DNA from: Pempheris klunzingeri
Taxonomy: Eukaryota; Chordata; Actinopteri; Acropomatiformes; Pempheridae
Assembly (NCBI RefSeq): GCF_042242105.1
Contig: NC_092029.1
Coordinates: forward strand, 8,681,885 to 8,745,884
Reading direction: 5' to 3'
Length of the DNA stretch: 64,000 nucleotides
The position numbers were made by a program, and so were the translations under genes. Under the pieces are notes generated by a model. It had not been told where the DNA came from, made no database searches, and saw only the letters and a list, made by a program, of their open reading frames with translations. Positions 52,900 through 64,000 of the stretch are shown here, piece by piece. The stretch's first letter is position 1, and each line of letters opens with the position of its first letter.

Positions 52900-55800
52900 C
52901 ATCAGGGTTATTTTCTCATACTTTAGAAAGCTCCCTTCACAACTACAGAAGACATTGTACGACTGTTTATTCTCTCTAATGAGGACACTGAACTTTGTAT
53001 AAAATTGGCGGAGTGCCCCTTTCTCAACAAACACAAAGCAAATTGCTTTTCCAAAGACTCATTACTTTATTTTCCCTCAGTTTCAGAGACGTTCCTGGAG
53101 CTGAATCACCTGTGTGAGGAACCTGAAATGTGTATCTGTGAGTAGCTCCTTCACTTCTGTTGTAAATGGCCCTCTTGTATTGGAATGTCGTATGGAACTG
53201 GGAGTGCATTAGTTGTAGGAAGGCGCCGCAGGTATAGCAGTCGGTAGTTAATCCCCTGCCCCAGAGAGCTGAAAGCCTCTCAGCACTGTCACGTTCTGTT
53301 AATGATAATCTGAACTGGATGCACTGCCAAGGGGCTGACCCACTGCCTGCGACCCTGCCACGGCTGAGGTCAGTGTCTGACGTCACTCAGAGAGGCAGGG
53401 TGACCTGTGCCAGTGTGCTGCACTGTGAGAATTACCGCCAATTACCTGGGTCTAAAATGCCAGCGACCTCTGGTAACACTTTGCAGTTTCCACATTTTAA
53501 AGGCATGTAAATAAAATAAAAGATAGTGTGTAACCATATGTGTGAATGCATGGGCTATTAGCTTAATTCTACTTGCTTAACAGAAATGAGAGAGGTGAGA
53601 AAGCCAAACAGAAACATAACTTTTAAAAGGAATTTTGTTTTGATCTCAGGTGAGTTATTAATTCAGAGGGAAAGCAGATCTCCGCTGGTCTGTGTATTGG
53701 AGTGGCACAGTTTGTCAGCTCACTATTTAGACACTTAGAACAAAGGGAAGCAGGCACTTTAATTTAGTACATATGCAGCCAATACCACTTTGTACCTAAT
53801 AGACAGCCACTCTGTGAAACCGTTACATCCAGGAGGGAAATTTGAAACAGTTCAGGAAGGAATTCAGTTATTTGAGTGGGTCTTATTCAACAAATTACTG
53901 TCACTCAGAGTTATGTGAGCTGACAGTATAGCCCCTGTGTGTACAGAATAGACCAGGCGTGTAGGCATTTGTTAGCTCTATGTGCTGGTGAGTATCAAAT
54001 GAATGAACCAGGGGTTGTTATTTTAAACGATAAGCCTATGGAGGGCGAGGAGTGTGTGAAATAGCTTAAACATTATGTATTATAAGTGTCAATGACTTTG
54101 TGGATGCTAGATGGGCCTCCGTGCTTATATAAATAAGACTGATAGCAATGAAAAAGACCAGACGCTGCTCCTTCTGTGCTCATAGCACAACGGTTATAAC
54201 ACATAACCTTAAATGATATCGTATCTGATAATGCACAATGTACAGAATAGAATAATATTTTAGTGTGCACATTTATTAACAAACCAGGAGTGTTTAATCT
54301 AAATAAAACTTACATATAGATTAATATGGAAGTACATACTGTCTGCATCCTGCCAATATGACGACAAGCTAACTTTTCCTCTGGACCAACTAAATCAGCA
54401 AATACACTTCCTCTAGACACTGCGGTTGGCAAATATTTACCAAAGCTGTCCAAGAATTGCCATTAGTCCCACAAGTGCCTGTTTCTCATCACTGTAGGCT
54501 TATAACAACATATCTGTCATCTTCAACAACATTGCTTTCTATCATAAAGACAGAGCAAGAGAAGCGCAGCAGAAAACAAAGTGTAGGCAGGATTTGCTGC
54601 ATTGTTAGTGGGGAATGGAACTCCTATTTTATGTTCAATAAATAACCCATGTATGTTAATCCCTATTTACTAAACATCCCCTTTTATTTCTCCCACAGAG
54701 AGATCAGATTACTGTAATACTGGACATATTGATTTAAGTATGCCAGTTCCAGTGCTGAGTACTGAATGTGCTGGCTCACTGTCTTACTGGCACACCAAAA
54801 TGGAACAGAGCCATCACTAATGTTATTTTTTTCAACTGTGCTTCGCATGCTGTAAAAAGTCTAAATTTACACTTATTTTTTAAAAAATTACTAAATAATA
54901 CTGCCATCCATTCAAGGCTGTTTGATTGGCTGCCACAAAACACAGCTGTTGTATGATTTTTTTTCCCTGCTGTGTAACCAATGGCTCAGTGTCTTTCAGC
55001 AGCTGCAGTCTCTTCACTCATCAAAAACCACACATTCAAAACACACTTAGGTTGTCTTAGATATGTGTTCTAAATGTCGTAAATATATTTCAGCTCATTT
55101 CTGTCTATCTCTGTTTCTGTAATTAGCTCATTTCAGCAATTTTTTACATTTTTCTTCCTACCTTGTCTTTAATAATGGACATTTATTGACAAGCATATGC
55201 TCTTGATGATGATGAAATGTAAAACAAATTCTATTTATCAATCCATTGATTAAGAAATACCAGCATTTCACTCTATATCATCTAAACACCTCTAGTATCT
55301 CAACATGTGGTATTTTTTAAATGAAACAAGGCACACAAAACTAGTAGCTCAGTTTAAAAGGTTCCCTGTGAAGTTTTCTCTCAAGTAAACAAGTTAAAGT
55401 ATGTGAATGTGGTTGCAACATATTGTGTCAATCCTTGAGGTGCATTTCCTTCCTCATTAAACTGCAAAACCAATTTTGAAAAATATCTAAAAACCGACAT
55501 TGTTTACATCTATGTTCACCAGCTAGCAGACGGAAGACAAAGTCTGCTAGCTGCATTTGTTGCCATATTTCTTAGAACTAGAACTTAATAGACTTTTAAA
55601 AGAAAGTTTAAAAAGCCTGCATGAGACAATTATGTTGAAACCCTAGCAGATTTCCCATAAGAAAAACTTCTTTGGAAGTGAACAGAACAAACCAAGAAAT
55701 CCCCAAACTTTCCCCTGCCAGATCTGGCCTTCAACACTGTTGGAGCTTTTGTCCATATCTAAGGCTACATACCAAATGTCAGCCTGCACTGATTTGAGAC

Positions 55801-56700
55801 ATTTGTTACCATTAAGTAGGATAAGTCTTCTGCAGGCGAGATGCCACATGTATGAGATGTGCCTCTTTTTATCTGGGTTCTGATTCAACAAATGTGAACA
55901 AAGCCAAAAACACAATGAGCTTAAGTCACCAAAGGATTATCTCATTTATAGAGATTATTTATCAAAACAGACATAAACTCTGCATGGGAGAATGATCAGC
56001 CTTGTGCCTTTCCTGCTAAGAGTTAAATGTGCAGTTCTAACTGAGATCTTTCTGAAGGAAGTGGTCTGTTGCACAGCCATGCTTTTCAGTTTTACTGGAT
56101 GAGCTCAAAACTGGCTGTCTTGCTGCTTTTGCTCACCATTTTAAAGAAAGTTCTTTGTTGTTTGTGGCCTTTGATGCCATTTAAAAGTTTTTCATTTAAG
56201 CAGCCATCATTAGGGGTTTGTCTTTAAATGGATAAAAAATACTTTAATGTGTTTATTCTCCGACCAGGGTTTAATTTTTTTGTTTGTGTAGTCATTTCTA
56301 GTTGTCCTAAGGCCTCCTGCATGTTACACAAACACATTTACATTGTTAGTTGGATGTGTCACATTGTGTTGTTCTCGCAGTTGCGGCAAAAAGAAATATG
56401 ATAAAGGGAAAAGTGAGGCAGGCAGAATGTTTGGGAGTGTGCATGTGTGCGCTTGTTTGTGTGTTTGTTGACTGAAAAAATGTTTGTTGCATAGTTTCTC
56501 GGCCGTTGCCAGCTGGTAGACTCATCCCAGCCCACACCACAGCTCTTACCTACACACTGTAGTCTTCATGACCAGTTAACCAAAACCTCTGTTATGGTTG
56601 TGTCATTATGGCTGGGGAATAACATAATTAACATTTCTTTGGGGGTGGTTGGGTCTCGAGGGTTTTATTTAGCATCACAGAAGATTTAGATGGGAGAGTC
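52900..56700. other. Gene-free interval
   Basis: No supported exon. A stretch near 54.66-55.07 kb has weak similarity to the 3' coding end of LINEs (for example SRLFDWLPQNTAVV), too eroded to call. Confidence 0.4.
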
Positions 56701-56719
56701 GGTCCTACAAAATAACATT

Positions 56720-57130
56720 AGAGGAATAGTTACATTTTGGGAAATATATTGATTTACTTTCTTGCTTCAAGTTAGATGAGGAGATTGATACCGCTCACAT
56801 GTCTATAAACTCAATTTGAAGCTACAACCAGCAGCTGGTTAGCTTAGCTTAGTACAAAGACTGGAAACAGAGGGAAACAGCTAGCCTGGCTCTGTCCAGA
56901 GGTAAAAAAATTTGCCTGACAGCATCTCTAAAGCTCACTAAATAACACGTTATATCTCATTAATTCTTTATCAAAACGAAAAACAAGATGTGGTTCTAGA
57001 GGACTTAGGTGTGGGGTTATCTTGGAAGACTCCAGGAAGTCATTACATCGGGACATGCAGTCTGTGCATATTTTAGTCATTGGGAAATTTAGTAATTAGC
57101 TTGATCATTAGGGATGCAGATTATATAGAA
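56720..57130. repeat. Fish interspersed repeat (GGTTAGCTTAGCTTAGTACA type)
   Basis: GGGAAATATATTGATTTACT, GAGATTGATACCGCTCACATG, GGTTAGCTTAGCTTAGTACA, AACAGCTAGCCTGGCTCTGT and AAAGCTCACTAAATAACACG follow in the fixed order of an abundant percomorph repeat. Relatives lie at 23.6 kb and, weakly, at 58.93 kb. Confidence 0.7.
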
Positions 57131-57277
57131 TTATGATGATAAATATACAGTGCTTGCAGTGAGAAATGAATGCATGCGCTGTATTCAGAATACTCACATA
57201 TGTTGCAGGGTCATTGATGAGTAGGAGCTGCAGAGATCAGCTCATCCTAAAAAAAATCCCTTACCTACAAGAAGAAG

Positions 57278-57304
57278 TGTGTGTGTGTGTGTGTGTGTGT
57301 GTGT
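57278..57304. repeat. (GT)n microsatellite
   Basis: About 13 GT units, intergenic. Confidence 0.9.
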
Positions 57305-58924
57305 CTTTGAAGTTCTGAAAAGTTAGTGAAAAATGAGTGAGTATGTAAAACCTTTTTTGGCAGACAGGGCAATGCGCTTCCTCGGGTAAAGGGCTGATTT
57401 TGATTTTCCTGCTACGATGTTTTCAAAATGACACTCACTAGATTATGTCCTACATCAGAGGAGTTAATGATTATAAAGGAATGTGACTCAGAAAGGCTCC
57501 ATTTTCTTCACAGAAAACCACAACATGTTTCATGCTGAAGATTAAAAGAGACATTATCAGTCACGACATTATCTGTGTTCCTAAAGTGTTTGGTACAACA
57601 AACCATTGTCTGTGTGCTGCGATTAAGGTCAATTAGACTGATTGAGTGTCTGTAACAGGGAATGTCAGCCACAACATCAGCCAATACCATTCCTGATAAA
57701 TTATTGATTAGGTATGAGAACTCTGGAAGAAACAGCTGTGGGTGGTTTGTGTTGCTGTGAAACAAACATTTTCGCTGAAGGATTTAGAAAAAGAGAAAAA
57801 CTTGCACAGACAGGCGGATAGTTTGAAGACTTGGCTGTACTCTCTAAGAGATTTTTTTTATTCTCACCCCAAGGAAATGTTTCTTCTGGATTTTAAAGAA
57901 CAAAATAGCTGCATTTGATTGTTTTCTTCATGGTGATTCGGTAAAATGTCAGAACATATTAGGCAGGCAACAATGATTAATATGTCTAAGTGGAGCGAGT
58001 TGGCAATGCCGTGGAAAATTCCACAAATACAGAGATTCAGACGACTCTACCGGCGATGAAAAATACCCTCAAGGTTTTTTCTCAAAAAACACCAAGGACG
58101 CAGAGATTTCTGTTACAGAGGAGGAGGACACAGAAACCACATGCCCACAGACGCACATGCACACCATCCAGACACCCCTTTGAGCTTCCTCAGGGATGAT
58201 TCATCTGGAATCTGATGTGGTTAACGTCGACCAGTGTTTCCGTGTTTGCTCGGATTCCACCCTCACGGCCACATGGGACTTGATAGATTAAGAAGCTGCG
58301 ATTAGCTGAGTCATCACAAAGTTTCCTTCATTCCCACGATTCTATCTGTGGTTGCTGACTCAGCCAAAGAAGCAAATTTTCTCTAGTGAAACAGCACAGC
58401 TTGACTTGTAAATATTATATTTGACATTAGATTGTCCAATAAGTCAAGTTGCATTACGTGGATATACCTTACAGATCTAGGAAGAGCTTTTAAGTATGCC
58501 ACTGATTCAGCACTGTAGTCCTGTAACATTGTTTAAATCTTGACGTTTAGAAACCGTAAATCTTGGTGTTTAGAAAAGGATCAAAATTGTTGCACTAACA
58601 CAAGAAATTGTCTTTATTATTTCACACATTAAAAATATGGCACCTACGTTATCCACAATGCATTGCTAGTAGCAACTAATTTAACCTCAATACAGACTTT
58701 AATGTGTAAAATTGGTGGGGTTTGATTGTATGTGACTCCTTACTGTATGCCACAACATGAAAAAGTGAAAAATGGTTTTACATATTTGATTTATATTAAC
58801 CCTCCTGCCTTGGTTACATATGGAATAAGAAAAAACTTTTGATGTATCTTTATCCGTGTTTGACAGTAGATTGATATCCTGTCTGATGCTGATGTTTTTA
58901 CACATTAAGATTTATGCAACTCCA

Positions 58925-59170
58925 AGAAATAGTTTGACATTCTTTCTGCTAAGTATGAAACGCCAGGAGACGGTCAGCTAACAGCTAAAATAACAACCTT
59001 ACAATCACAACATGTCATTTTTACACATAACTTTTTGTGCTGATTAAACAAATGCAATAGAGCAGGACAGTGCAGTTTTTATTTATACTACTTATACTTA
59101 TACTTATATTTACATGTATAAATAGAGTTTTATGAATCTTGAAAGCAATTAAGCAAAATGTCATACTATT
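58925..59170. repeat. Weak copy of the 56.7 kb repeat family
   Basis: AAATAGTTTGACATTCTTTC and 'ggtcagctaacagcta' resemble the opening blocks of that repeat, heavily diverged. Confidence 0.35.
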
Positions 59171-59199
59171 CCTTTACAGACATCCTAATCAAAGGACCT

Positions 59200-62100
59200 C
59201 CTTTGATTAACTATAAATCTCCTTTGATTACTATAAATGATTTATACTGTACACAGCCATAAATGTCACAAAATGACACATAAAATAGTCACAACTGTCA
59301 CAATCAAAGTGAGGAGCCAAAGAAGTTGCAATTAAATGGTAATTTGCAGTTCTTCCATGTTGCAACCATGTCTGATCGAGTCAAGACAACAAACAATACT
59401 GTGGGGGGAAAAATCTGTATGCATTTCATTTGTTCCTTCATCAAATATGAACTTTCAAAACCCATTAATGATCTAAAGCATAGATAGGTTTGTTCTTTGT
59501 TTGATTGGTCGGTGAAGCATGTGCCCCAGGCAGTAATTTGGGGTCTATTAAAAAAGTTTAGTCAAAACTGCATGGGAGGTTTTGCAGTCATCTTCTTTTA
59601 GCGTGTCATGCAAACAATTATAATCAGCAGTCTTCCACATGAGTAACTTTGATAAGCACTTTAAATTTGGTGCAGAGCTGTGCTTGCATCAGACTGTTCT
59701 AGCTCTGCACCTTTTGCAGCGTGTAAAGTTTAGCAGAGGATAAACAGTCACATAGTGATACAGGTAAGGGCTCCTCCAGCAACAGCAGGACAAGATTTGA
59801 ACCACATCAATCACTTGTCTTTAAATGAGAACCAGATGAAACACACTGAACAAATGAAAAAGTCTGGAACACCATAACATGTTATCATAGATCTTTAGTG
59901 TTGTGCTGAAATGTCTTGCCATTGTAGTCACAGAGTTGTGGTGGTCTTTAGTGTATGGTCTACCTAAGGCAACCAATATGGCTCTGGATGTGTCAGTTTT
60001 GTTTACAGAGATGAGAGGATCCAGGACTAAAAAGATGTAGCCCTCAGCTGCAGCAAATTTTAAAAAGCGTTTTTCTGTTTTGGTATCTAGTATAGTCTCT
60101 CACACTGTAACACACCTGTCTGGTTTTCCTTTATGCTCAAAAAAATACACTTCTCTGAGGCAATAAATTATGTCTGTTGTACTGACAGAGGGCAGCACAA
60201 ATTATGACTATGTGCTGAAGGAAGGTAAAGGCTGTAATTTGTACGAGGAGCGGGATCACGGCTATATTTTTATGGCTCTTTACACCAGCTATCAATATGT
60301 TATTTATGATTCTGTCAGTGCAGGGTACATAGAAGGGGTTGAGGTATTTTTTTCAGGGATTTAAAATGAATTCTGGAAGTGTTCATTCCAGCAGGAATAG
60401 GCCGGTTGTATATCCCAATCTGGAAGAAACTGCCAGTAACAAAGACAGATGCAGAAACATAAAATACAGGAAACAGTCAGAGGATGAGACTGTCAGTATT
60501 CACTATGGTCCTTACTGTCTGCAAATCCCATGAAAAGATCAAAATTTATGTTAGTCTGTCCCTCCACTTTCCTTCACAACCCTATCTGCAGCCCCAAGCA
60601 CATTCATTCGTACTAAATCTTTAAAAAGAACTCATAAATGCAATGTTCTATTCCTGTAAAAGGCTGAGCGTTTCCCTTAAACAGCTGGCCACTGTAGGTT
60701 TTAGCAAACATCACTCAAATGGGAGTAAATAGTGAATTTGTTAGGGACTACTTTCAGCAGCGGAGTCATACTCTGAGTTTACAGCAGCAGGATTGTGTTT
60801 GTGGGACTGACTCGTGGTAAAATACATTGCTCATTGTACTACAGCCAGTGATATGTTTTTAATAGTTTAGTAGACAATACTAGAGCTCTGAGGCACAGAG
60901 GATAACATATATCAGGCTTGGATAGTTGTTTGTAGGATCAATTCCTCATTGGTTTTGATCTTTTCATGGAATTTCAACAAACAAAACTACAATGTCACCT
61001 GCCTCATCCTTGAGGTACAATTAATTGTGAATTTATTAATTCATCAGATTTTTGGTTTGATTTGTAGTTATCACAATCTATGAACGTATTTACACTTGAA
61101 TCCATTATTCTACATTTCCAGATAGAAAAATAAATGTTGGTTCCTCATGTACCAGAGCCATTCAAAGCCAGCAATTCAAAATCTACTTTTTCTTATGCCA
61201 TTTAGTTCCAACCTGTCTGTCTTTTATGTGTGCATTCATTCCTGGGTCGATGTCAGGCTCAATAAAAAAAAAAAAAAAAAGCTTTTCAAAGGTTAGTCCA
61301 GTTCATGGGCAGGTTTGCTCATTTCTTCTGTTGTTTTTCAGGTGACAAAGATCCAAAGGTCAATGAAGGAAGTTTCCCTTTATGCACATAAATTCATTTC
61401 CTGCTTCTTTTTTTCTGGCTGATACTTCAGCAGCTGACATTATGGTTGACAGCAGCATATATTCACCCATACAGAAAACACTCAGATAAAATTAGCTTCC
61501 AAAGAGGGATATTTGAGTGGTTTGGGATACTGTAAGCAGCGTGTCGCATGGGTAACTTTTATGACCATTTAGGGTGAAGTAAATTGACTAGATTGAATTT
61601 TCTTCTGTTTTCAATAAACAGCTTTATTGAAACAAAAATGCCGATGTAAATTGATGTTAACATTCATCTAAATATTTGTAGTTGAAACAGCTTCCTTTTT
61701 TGAGGACTGTCATGCCCCATGAAAGTTAAAGGCTGTAAACAATAAGTAACTATATTGTGCTGCACAACTGTTCTGTAAACCAGATGTTTTTGTCACTCCA
61801 CATATGTTTTATTATGTTGTTGTCATCCATTTTTCAATGAATCTTTGATAGAAGAAAATGGTTTAACAGTAATTTCAGAAGCTTTGCGTGCTTCAAACAT
61901 TGAAATGGAAAAGAGTTTCTCTGCCTTTTAAGACCATGAATCATCTTTTATGCTCGCTTGTTTTTTTCTTTCTGATAAACGATGCCGTCATCTCCGGGAG
62001 GTAAAACCCTCTCGTCTTCCTCACCACTCTCCGGTGATCTGTTCCTCCTTCCCTGCTGCTGTTGGATAATAATCTGTGAACTTAAAAGACAGGAACTCGT

Positions 62101-63890
62101 TTCCTTCAATTTCCATCTTTTTGAATACACTCTCATTTTTCTATTCACGACTTTGTATTTGATCTCAGCATGAAGTTTTCCATGGCAGCAACCGCACAGT
62201 CCACAGGCTAAATCTATAGCCAGCAGCTTCTCATTGGCTGAGATGTGTTTATGTGTGTATGTGTGTAGTTTTGTGACATTATTGAGAAAGTGTTACATCC
62301 TTGGGGTGGTGGAGGATTAAGGACTTTTGGTCATGGCCTTTGACAAACTGTTTGTTGTTGGAGGAATCTTGAATCTCTTGTTGAGGAATCAGGCTGCAGC
62401 CACTGCCGCTCACTTTATTTCTGATTAAAATAACATGCACATACAAAAAAAAATGATCGGGGGAGAGAAGGGCAGAGTGGGGGCGGGAGAAAAAAGAGTG
62501 GAAAGACCTTTGGAGAATGTGAGAGGAACAAAATTTTAAAGTAAGCAGTACTACAAAAAAAAAAGGCTTGTGCTTCTTAAAGACAACCCTGCATTCAGAT
62601 CAGTTAAGTAATGAAACTAATTAAAGTAAAACCAAACAATTACCTGGGCATCCACTCCATCCTAATCTCTGCAGGCAAAAAGGTTTGATGAATTCAACAA
62701 AAGAGCAGAATGTCATTCTTGAAGAGATGAATATCAAACACTAGAAATCAAACCAAACTCTCAAACACAGCTGTATCCATTTTGAGACGTCACGGCCATG
62801 CTTGAGCTCTACCATACACATCCATATTGTTTCTCTACATAAGTTGAGTCTGTCTCACCCTGAATTACCTTTGTCCCCGCTTTCACCCCCTCTCTATTTC
62901 CCCCTCTGTCTAACTTTCTTTGTCCCTCTCTTTCCTTTCCCTCTCTACCCAGATGTCTGCTCACCAGCTGCGCTCAGATGGCTGAGAGGAGCAGACGGGA
63001 TGGGGTTTTATAGAGCGTGCACACACGCAAACACCCACACAGATGTGCATGCAGACATACAGGCACAGAGTATCAGAGGGTGACCTGCTACAGCGGGGAT
63101 CCAGGACTTTTGTCCCCGAGTTTAAAGATTTCTCTCTGTTTTCATTTTTCCTTGTCTTTTCACCGTCTGTGACCACATCAATATGAAACAGATGCCCCAA
63201 ACTCACAAGTGGCTGCAGACAAACATGGGTTATGGTCAGAGAAGGTCAGGAATTTGGCTGTTTCTCTGCTCTAATCGGATTAGCTTTCCTTTTTTTGTGT
63301 GTGACTAATATGAAAGTGATTAGACTGCAGCTTTTGGCCCAGAGAATGAGGAAACTTTGTGGTAAAAACAGGGTTGGTTAAATAACCTGTATTAAAGTTC
63401 AGTCGGCAGTTTTCTCAATGTGTGGAGCTGAACGTGATTTATCCCAGATCTTACGAGAAATTTATTATCAATATGTACTCAATTATGTGTTTTTAATTCT
63501 TCCTCATGCCTCCTCAGTCTTTTAATAGCTGCAGTTAACATTCAAGCAGAAAAACTGACCCTTCAACCTCGAGATAATACTCCATATATAAAGAGTTGTA
63601 TCTTACTTGTGCCCTTTGCACACCACTTTAACATGTAGTGAAATTGGCAGTCCTGACTTGCTTATGGTTGCTGAGTTGTGATTTGATAATCGCTATTCAG
63701 GGGAGGGGTTTAGTGAACTGTCGATCAGCTCCATTTCTCACATTTTACTGCTAAAACTGCAATCTGTGTACCCAGTCTGTGTTGTTGCCATGGTGACAGG
63801 AAGGTCAGGGTGATGCCAGCCCCTCTGACCTTGAGTAAACCGTGACCAGACCTTCTGTGTGTTTTCCCTCTGATCGACTTTTGATGGTGA
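59200..63890. other. Gene-free interval at the right side of the window
   Basis: No supported exon. A pyrimidine-rich tract at about 62870-62950 ending in CAG resembles a splice acceptor but is followed by no convincing coding sequence. A TAATCGGATTA palindrome is at 63272-63282. Confidence 0.45.
63272..63282. promoter_or_regulatory. Palindromic K50 homeodomain site
   Basis: TAATCGGATTA is two inverted TAATC half-sites spaced as for paired binding by OTX/CRX-class homeodomains. Another GATTAG half-site follows near 63319. There is no functional evidence. Confidence 0.3.
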
Positions 63891-63896
63891 CAAACC

Positions 63897-63899
<3 letters not shown>

Positions 63900-63936
<37 letters not shown>
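63900..63936. repeat. (GT)n microsatellite
   Basis: About 18 uninterrupted GT units near the end of the window. Confidence 0.95.
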
Positions 63937-63937
<1 letters not shown>

Positions 63938-64000
63938 GGGTAGTCGGCCAGGAGTAAAGGAGGGGTTGAAGGGGAGAAAAGGAAGGTGAAAGTAGGGTCA

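Noticed and set aside
54660-55070. Possible second LINE 3' end fragment
   Set aside because: Only short, broken similarity; could not separate it from chance.
60170-60533. Two adjacent 64-codon open frames on the + strand
   Set aside because: No recognisable domain and no splice support; random-looking composition.
62870-63083. Long pyrimidine tract, CAG, then an ATG-containing open frame
   Set aside because: All three frames soon hit stops or run into a CA repeat; no family resemblance. Probably chance.

Overview
The window looks like nuclear DNA from a ray-finned fish, probably a percomorph teleost. The genes are split by short GT-AG introns. Their products match vertebrate families. Between them lie fish-type interspersed repeats, a decayed Tc1/mariner transposon, a decayed LINE and many CA/GA microsatellites. 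I see no bacterial-style operon, CRISPR array, phage or tRNA/rRNA gene. All gene names come from reading the translated exons and from gene order; no database search was possible.

Layout. (1) rspo3, an R-spondin, lies on the + strand at 1972-3489 in five exons. (2) rnf146, a tankyrase-linked RING/WWE ubiquitin ligase, lies on the + strand with a non-coding first exon ending at 4910 and one coding exon at 5316-6395. (3) About 9 kb without genes follows (7.7-17.0 kb). (4) A KIAA0408-like gene lies on the - strand, 20923 down to 17584, five coding exons plus an upstream UTR exon near 22.1 kb. (5) soga3 lies on the - strand, 29640 down to 24493, eight coding exons, ending in a separate small exon for a hydrophobic tail. 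(6) elovl4, a very-long-chain fatty-acid elongase, lies on the - strand, 39417 down to 34852, six coding exons, with a UTR exon near 41.2 kb. (7) From about 41.6 kb to the end I see no gene, only repeats, microsatellites and possible regulatory DNA.

The order rspo3(+), rnf146(+), KIAA0408(-), soga3(-) matches human 6q22.33 as I recall it, except that ECHDC1 is not visible in the gap. elovl4 next to soga3 is not the human arrangement. The genes do not form one pathway, but rspo3 and rnf146 both raise Wnt/beta-catenin signalling: R-spondin removes ZNRF3/RNF43 from the surface and RNF146 destroys tankyrase-marked Axin. The KIAA0408-like protein and SOGA3 are coiled-coil proteins; in mammals the two loci can be joined by readthrough.

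The most unusual points are: an R-spondin with a third furin-like repeat on its own in-frame exon, a thrombospondin domain that lacks two cysteines likely to form one disulphide, and almost no basic tail; and a 370-bp cluster of three perfect inverted repeats (arms 37, 30 and 12 bp) just upstream of rnf146.
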